13,939 nt of DNA, taken from positions 1-13,939 of the forward strand of contig CAZODZ010000043.1 in the NCBI GenBank assembly GCA_964578745.1. Direction: 5' to 3'. The position numbers and the translations under genes are program-made. The first letter of the stretch is position 1. Each line of letters starts with the position of its first letter. This DNA comes from SKVJ01 sp964578745. Its GTDB lineage: Bacteria; Chloroflexota; Dehalococcoidia; GIF9; AB-539-J10. The notes under the pieces were generated by a model that was not told the DNA's origin, made no database searches, and was given only the letters and a program-made list of their open reading frames with translations. Of this stretch, positions 7,979 to 13,934 are shown piece after piece.

Positions 7979-8905
7979 CTAGACAACGCCCCTGATCTCG
8001 TCCAGAGACTGGATACCACGCGTGGCCATAAAGCCTTCGATGCCATCGATGATACGAAGCATCGATTCTGCATCGGAGAACGTGGCCGTACCCACCTGGA
8101 CCGCCGCAGCACCAGCCATGATGAATTCCAGCGCGTCATCGGCTGTGGCGATTCCACCGCAGCCGATGACGGGCACCTCGATGGCATGCGCCACCGCATG
8201 GACCATGTAGAGCGCCACCGGTTTCACGGCCGGGCCGGACAGACCACCTGATGGACGCCCAAGCCTGAAACAACGACGCTCGATATCGATAGCGGTACCG
8301 CGGAGCGTGTTGATTAGACATACAGCGCCAGCTCCCGCATCGACCACGGCTGCAGCAATCCGGACGATGTCACTCACATTGGGGCTCAGCTTCACGATGA
8401 GTGGCAGAGCAGTCACATCACGCACAGCCTGTGTCAGGTTGGCTGCTGTGTGAGGCGCCATACCGAACTCGATACCGCCGGCCGTGACATTCGGACAGCT
8501 GATGTTGATTTCGAGAGCGGCCACTCCCGGAACCTGATCGAGACGCGAAGCTACCTGTACATACTCATCCACAGATTGCCCGGCGATGTTGACGATTACC
8601 GGGGTGTTCCATCTGCTCCACAGCGGCGCCTTCTCCGCGATGACGGCATCGACGCCAATGTTCTCCAGACCGATAGAGTTCAGTACCCCGCAGGCCGTTT
8701 CCCAGATGCGGGGCTGCGGATTGCCTGCCCACGGTACAAGCGTGACTCCTTTGGTTACGATTGCACCCAGCCGCTCGATATCAATCAGGTCGGCATATTC
8801 GCAGCCATAGCCGAATGTCCCGGAGGCAGGCATCACGGGGTTTCTAAGCACAAGGGGGTTCTCGCCGCATGCCGCTGTCACGATGAGGCTGATGGACTGA
8901 CTCAC
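7979..8905 (-). CDS. pyrD: Dihydroorotate dehydrogenase, class 1B-like catalytic subunit
   Basis: FMN enzyme oxidising dihydroorotate to orotate in pyrimidine synthesis; cytoplasmic. It has 308 residues. Motifs: NPVMPASGTFGYG (22-34), TKGVT (51-55), LNSIGLEN (75-82), the catalytic Cys137 in INISCPN (class 1 enzymes use Cys, class 2 use Ser), VKLSPN (171-176), and the FMN phosphate sites IGCGGI and AAVQVGT. Class 1B enzymes normally pair with the iron-sulfur/FAD subunit PyrK, which is not in this window. The GTG start at 8905 has no Shine-Dalgarno site and lies 6 nt after a -10 box, so the mRNA is probably leaderless. Gene end faces the slipin gene. Confidence 0.94.
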   Translation of the reverse strand: MSQSISLIVTAACGENPLVLRNPVMPASGTFGYGCEYADLIDIERLGAIVTKGVTLVPWAGNPQPRIWETACGVLNSIGLENIGVDAVIAEKAPLWSRWNTPVIVNIAGQSVDEYVQVASRLDQVPGVAALEINISCPNVTAGGIEFGMAPHTAANLTQAVRDVTALPLIVKLSPNVSDIVRIAAAVVDAGAGAVCLINTLRGTAIDIERRCFRLGRPSGGLSGPAVKPVALYMVHAVAHAIEVPVIGCGGIATADDALEFIMAGAAAVQVGTATFSDAESMLRIIDGIEGFMATRGIQSLDEIRGVV

Positions 8906-8911
8906 GCCCGG

Positions 8912-8940
8912 ATTATCGCAGTGTACCGTCTCTCACGCAA
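8912..8940 (-). promoter_or_regulatory. pyrD promoter, probably giving a leaderless mRNA
   Basis: Minus strand TTGCGT (8935-8940), a 17-nt spacer and GATAAT (8912-8917). Only 6 nt (CCGGGC) separate the -10 box from the GTG start codon, so transcription is expected to begin at or next to the start codon. Confidence 0.6.
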
Positions 8941-8950
8941 CAGCGGTACA

Positions 8951-8959
8951 TGTTACAAT
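8951..8959 (+). promoter_or_regulatory. Extended -10 promoter of the rimI-like gene
   Basis: TG-T-TACAAT, an extended -10 element, with 8 nt between it and the ATG at 8968. The -35 region is poor (TCTCAC) and overlaps the divergent pyrD -35 box, so the two promoters may compete. It predicts a leaderless transcript starting at the ATG. Confidence 0.5.
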
Positions 8960-8967
8960 CGTCAGAC

Positions 8968-9633
8968 ATGGGCAGCGCAACATGCCTGTTCCGTCCAATG
9001 ACCGATGCCGATATTCCGCAGGTCTACGCAATCGATCACGAAGCGTTTCCTGCGGAATCTCTCTTCCGTCCCTACTCCAGCTACGGGCGTGAGCTGCGCA
9101 ACCCGATGGCTCATTACATTGTCGCGTGCCTTCCATCGGAACATCGGCATCGCCAACGCCGCACTTCCCTGCTGAGGCAGCTCATCGTAAGGCGGTACCC
9201 CCACAAGGACGAGGAGAGCTGCTACGACGAACTCGTTGTTGGTTTCGCTGGTTTCTGGATAATGCTGGACGAAGCACACATCATCGCGATAGCAGTCAAA
9301 CATCATTACCGCAGACAGGGTATTGGAGAGGGCTTGCTCGTGTCGGTCATCGATATGGCGATGAATTTGAAATCAACTCTCGTCACTCTCGAGGTCCGTG
9401 CAAGCAACACGGCGGCGCAAGCGCTGTACCAGAAGTACGGTTTCGAGGTTGTGGGCCGGCGCCCACGGTACTATTCCGACAACCAGGAGGATGCCATCCT
9501 CATGACGCTGCATGACCTACAGTCAACCGATTTCCGCCAGCACTTCGCGGAGGTGAAGGCGAACTTACTTGCAAGACACTGTCTCGTCCACCCTGTTGAA
9601 GTTCCTCAAGTGGCTGCTGAGCTTGAAAGCTAA
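8968..9633 (+). CDS. GNAT N-acetyltransferase, RimI-like (ribosomal protein S18 alanine acetyltransferase family), with insertion
   Basis: The GNAT fold and RimI-type sequence suggest N-terminal protein acetylation with acetyl-CoA. Visible in the 221 residues: FRPMTDADIPQVYAID (8-23), DEAHI (101-105), IAVKHHYRRQGIGEGLL (108-124) containing the acetyl-CoA loop RRQGIG, and the family C-terminal set LEVRASN, LYQKYGF and DNQEDAILM (about 141-179). It differs from usual RimI (about 150 residues) by a basic insertion at about 57-88, rich in Arg and His, and an extra C-terminal tail of about 40 residues. An in-frame ATG at 8950 is rejected because it overlaps the -10 element. The stop overlaps the SepCysS stop. 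The substrate could be another protein. Confidence 0.82.
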   Translation: MGSATCLFRPMTDADIPQVYAIDHEAFPAESLFRPYSSYGRELRNPMAHYIVACLPSEHRHRQRRTSLLRQLIVRRYPHKDEESCYDELVVGFAGFWIMLDEAHIIAIAVKHHYRRQGIGEGLLVSVIDMAMNLKSTLVTLEVRASNTAAQALYQKYGFEVVGRRPRYYSDNQEDAILMTLHDLQSTDFRQHFAEVKANLLARHCLVHPVEVPQVAAELES

Positions 9634-10763
9634 GAGTATTTCTTGAGAATCTGGCTGAACGCGTCCAGAACGACTTCAAGGTCGGCCCTCGATGCCGCGT
9701 AGGTGGACAACTTGAGCGTCCGTGTCTGGCCCGGTTGGATGCCCCAGATACCCCGATCTTTCAGCTCTTTATACAGGAAGAAGCCGCGCTCCCGGACAGT
9801 CTGGGAGATCTCATAAAACCTCCCCGTGACAAACGCCATCAGGTCATGCCGGTGGGGTTTCTCTCCAAGCTGCTGAAAACCGAGATCTTCCATCTGTGCG
9901 GCGAACCATTGTGCTTTGGCAACCTGCTCATCCCAGTGGTTCACGCGCTCCCGTACCTCGGGGAAGGAAGCCATCAGCGTCACCAGGGGCACGCCCCGCA
10001 GCGTACAGCCGAGGCACTCGACCTCTTTCTTGTTGCTTTCCTTCGATACACGGAGGACGACATCACGCCATGCGGCCTTCATACCGAGGACCCCGGAAGG
10101 ACCGGCCGACGCCATGCTCTTATGACCGCTGCCGACAATAAAGTCAGCATTGAGGTCGGCCATCTTGACCGGCATTCGCCCCACCGCATAGGCGCCGTTC
10201 ACGAGCAACGGAACTCCGGCAGAGGAGGCAATCTCCCCTATCCGAGCGGCATCCGGCAAATTACCGTACTTGCCATCGGGATACGTAACAATCGCGAGGA
10301 CAGGCTTGTGCTCCTTAATGGCTGCATCGTACCCCTCGACGTCGATTATGTAGTGCGGAGGCCCGGAATGTGGCACTTCCACAAGCACCACCCCTGCCCG
10401 TTCAGCTGCCACCGCGGTGCTGTAGTGACGATTGCGGTCGACAACAACCTTATCTCCCGGCTTTGCCAGCGAATGCATGACCATAAAGATGCCATCACGT
10501 GCGCCATACGTGAGAGCAGCAACGTCACAGCCGAGGAACTCCGGTAGGAGCTCATGCACGAACTGCCGCACAGGAGGGTTGGCGATATCGCTGAGCCGAC
10601 CCTGGCAGAAGTCACACACGGAGTACCCATCAGCGAACTCAACCATCGCTCGCCGCGCCGCCTTTGTCAGAATGCTGCCCGTCTGCAGCGGCATGATGTT
10701 AATCAAGTCCTTCTGCGGCCGCTCCATATTTGTGAGCTTCCGAAGAATGTCCTGATGGGCCAT
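9630..10763 (-). CDS. pscS: Sep-tRNA:Cys-tRNA synthase (SepCysS)
   Basis: PLP enzyme converting O-phosphoseryl-tRNA-Cys to cysteinyl-tRNA-Cys with a sulfur donor, the second step of RNA-dependent cysteine synthesis. Numbering from the in-frame ATG at 10769 (379 residues): VCDFCQG gives Cys52 and Cys55, GSGHKSMASAGP gives PLP Lys217, and ECLGC gives Cys252 and Cys255. The spacing Lys217-Cys255 (38) equals that from the PLP Lys to the third essential Cys in the archaeal enzyme, so all three essential cysteines appear present. I choose the ATG at 10763 because AGGAG lies 6 nt before it and directly abuts the ATG at 10769. There is no N-terminal SepCysE-like extension. It starts 9 nt after the SepRS stop. 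Sequence similarity to SepSecS exists in the fold, but the cysteine motifs and SepRS neighbour settle the call. Confidence 0.95.
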   Translation of the reverse strand: MAHQDILRKLTNMERPQKDLINIMPLQTGSILTKAARRAMVEFADGYSVCDFCQGRLSDIANPPVRQFVHELLPEFLGCDVAALTYGARDGIFMVMHSLAKPGDKVVVDRNRHYSTAVAAERAGVVLVEVPHSGPPHYIIDVEGYDAAIKEHKPVLAIVTYPDGKYGNLPDAARIGEIASSAGVPLLVNGAYAVGRMPVKMADLNADFIVGSGHKSMASAGPSGVLGMKAAWRDVVLRVSKESNKKEVECLGCTLRGVPLVTLMASFPEVRERVNHWDEQVAKAQWFAAQMEDLGFQQLGEKPHRHDLMAFVTGRFYEISQTVRERGFFLYKELKDRGIWGIQPGQTRTLKLSTYAASRADLEVVLDAFSQILKKYS

Positions 10764-10769
10764 TGTCAT

Positions 10770-10774
10770 CTCCT
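10770..10774 (-). promoter_or_regulatory. Ribosome binding site deciding the SepCysS start
   Basis: AGGAG overlaps the SepRS stop codon (TAG) and lies 6 nt before the ATG at 10763, but 0 nt before the ATG at 10769. The lower-coordinate ATG is therefore the likely start. Confidence 0.65.
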
Positions 10775-12287
10775 AAGCCGATGGTTCTATCTCTACGGTA
10801 ACGAAGACGGCTCCTCCAACGCCTATCTTCTTCTGTTGCCTTTCGATATGCCGTCTCACCGCATCGGGCAACTCCAAATTAAGGTCTGAGAGATGCCGGA
10901 CCATCTTCACCTGCAGTTGCACCGGTTCAGTGGCGTTCTCGGCAAGCGCCGCAGCCGCCATGGCGACGCCGCGCATGTAGTTCTTACCGGTGTAGGTACC
11001 CGAAGGTTGAAGATCGCTGTAGATTGTGCCGTCGGCCACACAGATTTCGTTGAAGCCCGCCGGGCCAATAAGTTTCTTGCCAGCCTCGCGCTCAACGAGA
11101 CGTACAATAACCTTCCCATCTCTGAATGCGATGAATTCGCACGGGGCGACTTCATCTTTGTGCTTGCGGGCACTGCCCTCTATGGCAGCGGCTATCTTCA
11201 GCCCGCGATCAGTCTTTGGCGCTGCAATATACGACAGGGAGTTAGCGATTTCCTCATCGCTGAAATCGACTATCGAGAACTGCGGAAACACAAGCCGTCG
11301 GATGTCGTCAGCGCCATGCAAAATCATGGCAAGCCGTTCGATGCCAATTCCAGCATTGAACACGGGATAGCGGATGTCGAAGTTCGACAGGGCCACAGGC
11401 GAGTACATTCCGATGTCTGCGACCTCAACCCAGCTGCCGTGATATTCGACGAATACTTCCTCTTCCAGGCCAGGCGCATAGTATTTCGAGGTCGCCTCTT
11501 TCGTCTTGAAGGTAGTTTCGCCAAAGCCGTATTCCTTCAGGATGTCGCTGGTGATGGCACGCCCTGCCTCCAGTGACATTGCCGGATCCATAATCACGAT
11601 GGAGGCCGAATGATGCACCCTGAGGTGATGCGCATCCTCCCTCTGTTCGTTGCGGTACCGCGGACCGACTGCGAACAGCCCGATTGGATATGTCGCCTTA
11701 TCCTGCATGGCCGCCAGAGTGTGAAACCACGTTGCTGTCATGTGACTCCGAAGCGTGCGATCAGTGGGTACGGGCTTGAGCGTGTACAGCTCCGGGAAGA
11801 CTTTGGTGATTATCTCGGTCGCTTGCGTGTCTTGGAGGTTCAGGCGCTTCATCAATTCCTCGATGAGGTCATCGGCCTCGATGTCTCCACGCTTGTAAGC
11901 ACGCAGGACATTGCCCAGTGCCTCCACGTCGATCCGCTTGCCTGCTATCCTTTCGACTTGCTGTGCCCGTTGTGCGCTCACTCCGATCTCCGGCCGTGGT
12001 AGCTCAGCGAGGTAGAAGGCACGGTCGAGAATAACAAGCGCCTCAGGACCATATTGCTTCCTCACGTCGGAATCGGGAAGGATAGTGAGATTCTCGGCTT
12101 CATCGAAGCCCTTCGCGAGCAGTATTTGCCGGGAGCGCTCTATCAGCTCTCGCAGTGGATGGGGGTTACCCTTCTTGGGTAACCGCACATCTGTATGTGA
12201 CGGCACAAGAGCCGCGGTCGATAGCCACGTGGACGTGAAGTCGTCCTTGGCCTGCCGTTTAATGGATTGGACATCGAATTCAGCCAT
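10773..12287 (-). CDS. sepS: O-phosphoseryl-tRNA synthetase (SepRS)
   Basis: Class IIc aminoacyl-tRNA synthetase that attaches phosphoserine to tRNA-Cys. Numbering from the in-frame ATG at 12296 (507 residues; archaeal SepRS about 530): RSHMTATWF (183-191) and HHSASIVIMD (228-237) carry T187, S230 and S232, the counterparts of the archaeal residues that hold the phosphate (T188, S231, S233 in Archaeoglobus). Motif 2 PRYRNEQRED is at 212-221. NAGIGIERLAMI (314-325) with HGADDIRRLVFPQF is motif 3. The C-terminal tRNA-binding region (about 345-507) is present, including GFNEICVADGTIYS (414-427). I choose the ATG at 12287: GGAGG lies 9 nt before it but is directly fused to the ATG at 12296. The start overlaps the pncC end by 8 nt. 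PheRS alpha is the nearest alternative and does not have this phosphate-binding set. Confidence 0.95.
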   Translation of the reverse strand: MAEFDVQSIKRQAKDDFTSTWLSTAALVPSHTDVRLPKKGNPHPLRELIERSRQILLAKGFDEAENLTILPDSDVRKQYGPEALVILDRAFYLAELPRPEIGVSAQRAQQVERIAGKRIDVEALGNVLRAYKRGDIEADDLIEELMKRLNLQDTQATEIITKVFPELYTLKPVPTDRTLRSHMTATWFHTLAAMQDKATYPIGLFAVGPRYRNEQREDAHHLRVHHSASIVIMDPAMSLEAGRAITSDILKEYGFGETTFKTKEATSKYYAPGLEEEVFVEYHGSWVEVADIGMYSPVALSNFDIRYPVFNAGIGIERLAMILHGADDIRRLVFPQFSIVDFSDEEIANSLSYIAAPKTDRGLKIAAAIEGSARKHKDEVAPCEFIAFRDGKVIVRLVEREAGKKLIGPAGFNEICVADGTIYSDLQPSGTYTGKNYMRGVAMAAAALAENATEPVQLQVKMVRHLSDLNLELPDAVRRHIERQQKKIGVGGAVFVTVEIEPSA

Positions 12288-12798
12288 CCTGACCATCCTC
12301 CGAAGCTACCAATTGTACCAGACGGTCACGAATGAGAGTCAGCGCTGCGCTCACTGCTGCCTGCTTGTTGCCCTCTCTGTCACCGCGGAACAAGTGTTGG
12401 ACCACGTGACAACCGCATGCTGATGACAGGCCGAGGTAGAACAGTCCCACCGGCTTGGCAGTTGACCCACCCCCCGGACCGGCAATGCCGGTATCGGCGA
12501 TACACAGATCCGCACACAGAATGTCTCGACCCCCCACAGCCATCTCACGAGCTACCTCGGGGCTTACGGCACCGAAGTCGCGAAGCGTCACTTCCCTCAC
12601 GCCCAACAGAGACATCTTGGCCTCATTGCTATAGGCCACTATGCCACCGACGACGTAGTCTGACGCACCGGCCACATCGGTGAGACGATCGGCAATTCGC
12701 CCACCCGTAGCAGACTCTGCAGTCGCGAGGCGCAACCATCTGCCGTACCGTCGCCTGTGTGCCCGCTCGAGTTCGGAAATCTCTACCTCCAGTTCCAT
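12280..12798 (-). CDS. pncC: CinA C-terminal domain protein, nicotinamide-nucleotide amidase (PncC)
   Basis: Hydrolyses nicotinamide mononucleotide to nicotinate mononucleotide, recycling pyridine nucleotides. It is a stand-alone CinA C-terminal domain of 172 residues. Motifs: TAESATGGRIADRLTDVAG (26-44) with the catalytic Ser29; GGIVAYSNEAK (51-61) with Tyr56 and Lys61; FGAVSPEVAREMA (75-87) and ADTGIAGPGGGSTAKPVGL (101-119). The usual AESCTGG has Ala for Cys. A strong GGGAGGTG Shine-Dalgarno site precedes the ATG. It is the first gene of the operon with SepRS and SepCysS and overlaps SepRS. A functional link with cysteine synthesis is not known to me. Confidence 0.93.
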   Translation of the reverse strand: MELEVEISELERAHRRRYGRWLRLATAESATGGRIADRLTDVAGASDYVVGGIVAYSNEAKMSLLGVREVTLRDFGAVSPEVAREMAVGGRDILCADLCIADTGIAGPGGGSTAKPVGLFYLGLSSACGCHVVQHLFRGDREGNKQAAVSAALTLIRDRLVQLVASEDGQDG

Positions 12799-12815
12799 GA
12801 CACCTCCCTTCCTTC

Positions 12816-12844
12816 ATATACCCGATATATACACATATACACAA
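12816..12844 (-). promoter_or_regulatory. Candidate promoter of the pncC-SepRS-SepCysS operon
   Basis: Minus strand TTGTGT (12839-12844), a 17-nt spacer and GTATAT (12816-12821), leaving a leader of about 11 nt that holds the Shine-Dalgarno site. The region is AT-rich, so chance matches to a -10 box are likely and other registers are possible. Confidence 0.35.
12827..12842. repeat. Two tandem copies of ATATACAC in an AT-rich promoter patch
   Basis: ATATACAC occurs at 12827-12834 and again at 12835-12842, inside an AT-rich stretch (about 12815-12850) that stands out from the GC-rich surroundings. It overlaps the candidate promoter of the SepRS operon. The 127-nt gap 12799-12925 otherwise holds only the divergent promoter of the MBL gene. 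Confidence 0.6.
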
Positions 12845-12909
12845 TTGTACGCTGCAGCAGGTATCCCGCCATACGATAGGCTACCACTGCGAGCGACATA
12901 GTGCGGCGG

Positions 12910-12918
12910 TGTTATAAT
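12910..12918 (+). promoter_or_regulatory. Extended -10 promoter of the MBL-fold gene, leaderless
   Basis: TG-T-TATAAT is a consensus extended -10 element. Seven nt later is the GTG start at 12926, so the transcript should begin at the start codon. No good -35 box is seen and none is needed with an extended -10. Confidence 0.7.
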
Positions 12919-12925
12919 CTCCCGA

Positions 12926-13690
12926 GTGTCATCACGACACGAGCACACTCTTACGTTTCTCGGCACCGCCGGCGCGCGGCACATGGTTGCGCGGCAGCTG
13001 CTGTCCTCCGGAGGCGTTGTCCTTGCTGCGGGGACGACCCGCATCATGTTTGATCCCGGCCCTGGCACAATTGTCCAGGCGGCAAGGCACAGAATAAATC
13101 TCGCCCGGCTCGATGCAGTCGTGCTATCACACCGCCACCTCGACCACAGTGGGGATATCAACATAGTGATCGAGGCCATGACCAGCGGAGGCACACACAA
13201 GAGAGGCCTTCTGCTCTGCCCCGAAGACGCACTCAAGTCAGACCCTGTCGTGCTGCAGTATGTGCGCGAATACCTCAGCGGCATTCAGCTCCTCAAGGAA
13301 GGAGGACAGTACCGGATAGGGACCACGATTATCGAGACCCCTGTCAGACACGTTCATCCTGTCGAAACGTACGGCTTCAACATCCACACCGAGGCGGGAA
13401 CAATCTCCTGGATTACCGACACCCGTTACTTCGATGCTCTCGTACAACACTACCATGGCGACATCTGCCTCATCAACGTGGTGCTGAAAGAATCAGGACT
13501 GCCCATCGACCACCTCTCAATTAGTGACGCCGAGAGACTGCTGCGCCACATACGTCCAGCGCGCGCAGTCTTGACACACTTTGGAATGGGCGTGTGGCAG
13601 ATGGGAGTGGCTGAGGTAGCACACCGGATTGCAGAAGCAACTGGAGTCGATGTCATCGCCGCAACAGACGGCATGCGACTGCTCGTCTAG
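12926..13690 (+). CDS. MBL-fold (metallo-beta-lactamase superfamily) metal-dependent hydrolase
   Basis: A 254-residue soluble hydrolase of unknown substrate. Metal-binding set: HRHLDH (H69, H71, D73, H74), HVHP (H142/H144), TDTRYF (D165), DHLS (H196) and LTHFG (H218). This order, with N-terminal FLGTAGAR (11-18) and FDPGPGT (42-48), resembles the RNase Z/PhnP-like branch, which acts on phosphodiester or cyclic phosphate substrates, but the RNase Z exosite is absent. It could be a nuclease or a small-molecule hydrolase; I cannot tell. GTG start with no Shine-Dalgarno site, at the expected transcription start. The gene ends 18 nt before the convergent 5S rRNA gene. Confidence 0.88.
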   Translation: MSSRHEHTLTFLGTAGARHMVARQLLSSGGVVLAAGTTRIMFDPGPGTIVQAARHRINLARLDAVVLSHRHLDHSGDINIVIEAMTSGGTHKRGLLLCPEDALKSDPVVLQYVREYLSGIQLLKEGGQYRIGTTIIETPVRHVHPVETYGFNIHTEAGTISWITDTRYFDALVQHYHGDICLINVVLKESGLPIDHLSISDAERLLRHIRPARAVLTHFGMGVWQMGVAEVAHRIAEATGVDVIAATDGMRLLV

Positions 13691-13708
13691 AGAGGAATAA
13701 CAAGAAGT

Positions 13709-13840
13709 GGGAATCCCTTGGCAACGACATATTTTCCCGAAGAGCTGCCCCTTCAGTATCGTCTGCGCTGGGGCGTTTCACTACCGTGTTCGAGATGGGA
13801 ACGGGTGGTTCCACCCCGCCAAGGTCACCAAGAGATTCCC
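13709..13840 (-). rRNA. rrf: 5S ribosomal RNA
   Basis: The minus strand reads through the standard 5S elements: TTGGTGACC, TTCCCATCTCGAACACGG (loop B/C region), CGCAGACGATACTG (loop E region) and GGGAAAATATGTCGTTGCC. Helix I is unusually long: the 5' GGGAATCTCTTGG pairs with the 3' CCAAGGGATTCCC over 13 bp (with a G-U pair), giving 132 nt in all. The mature molecule of about 118 nt probably lies near 13716-13833, so the ends are uncertain by several bases. No 23S sequence is recognisable in the 99 nt upstream. Confidence 0.93.
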
Positions 13841-13849
13841 AGTGGAGAT

Positions 13850-13879
13850 AGTATACACTGGTTACGCAGAGGCATGCAA
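13850..13879 (-). promoter_or_regulatory. Candidate promoter for the 5S rRNA gene
   Basis: Minus strand TTGCAT (13874-13879), an 18-nt spacer and TATACT (13850-13855), with the 5S helix beginning 9 nt further on. The position suits initiation just before the 5S. It suggests the gene can be transcribed alone, away from 23S. Confidence 0.5.
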
Positions 13880-13910
13880 CCATCTGTACTCGTTCATAGG
13901 ATTAGTGACA

Positions 13911-13934
13911 CATCACCTCCTTTCGATTGTGATG
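13911..13934 (-). other. Perfect Shine-Dalgarno-like sequence inside a small inverted repeat, upstream of 5S
   Basis: The minus strand carries GAAAGGAGGTGAT (13912-13924), the full complement of the 16S rRNA 3' end. CATCAC (13929-13934) and GTGATG (13911-13916) are an exact 6-bp inverted repeat that would pair part of it. No gene of useful length follows: the nearest starts give 3, 5 or 11 codons. The rest of the 13841-13939 spacer shows only the 5S promoter. Confidence 0.5.

Noticed and set aside
9735..10547. Plus-strand frame of 270 codons
   Set aside because: Antisense to SepCysS; composition is shadow-like and no domain is visible.
10893..11576. Plus-strand frame of 227 codons
   Set aside because: Antisense to SepRS, whose catalytic motifs are intact.
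10773..12287. Phenylalanyl-tRNA synthetase alpha subunit
   Set aside because: Related fold, but the SHMT motif, the phosphate-binding serines and the SepCysS neighbour indicate SepRS.
13898..13924. ATCACCTCCTTTC on the plus strand as a 16S rRNA 3' end
   Set aside because: The bases before it do not contain GGCTGG or the conserved terminal helix of 16S, so only the last 13 nt match.
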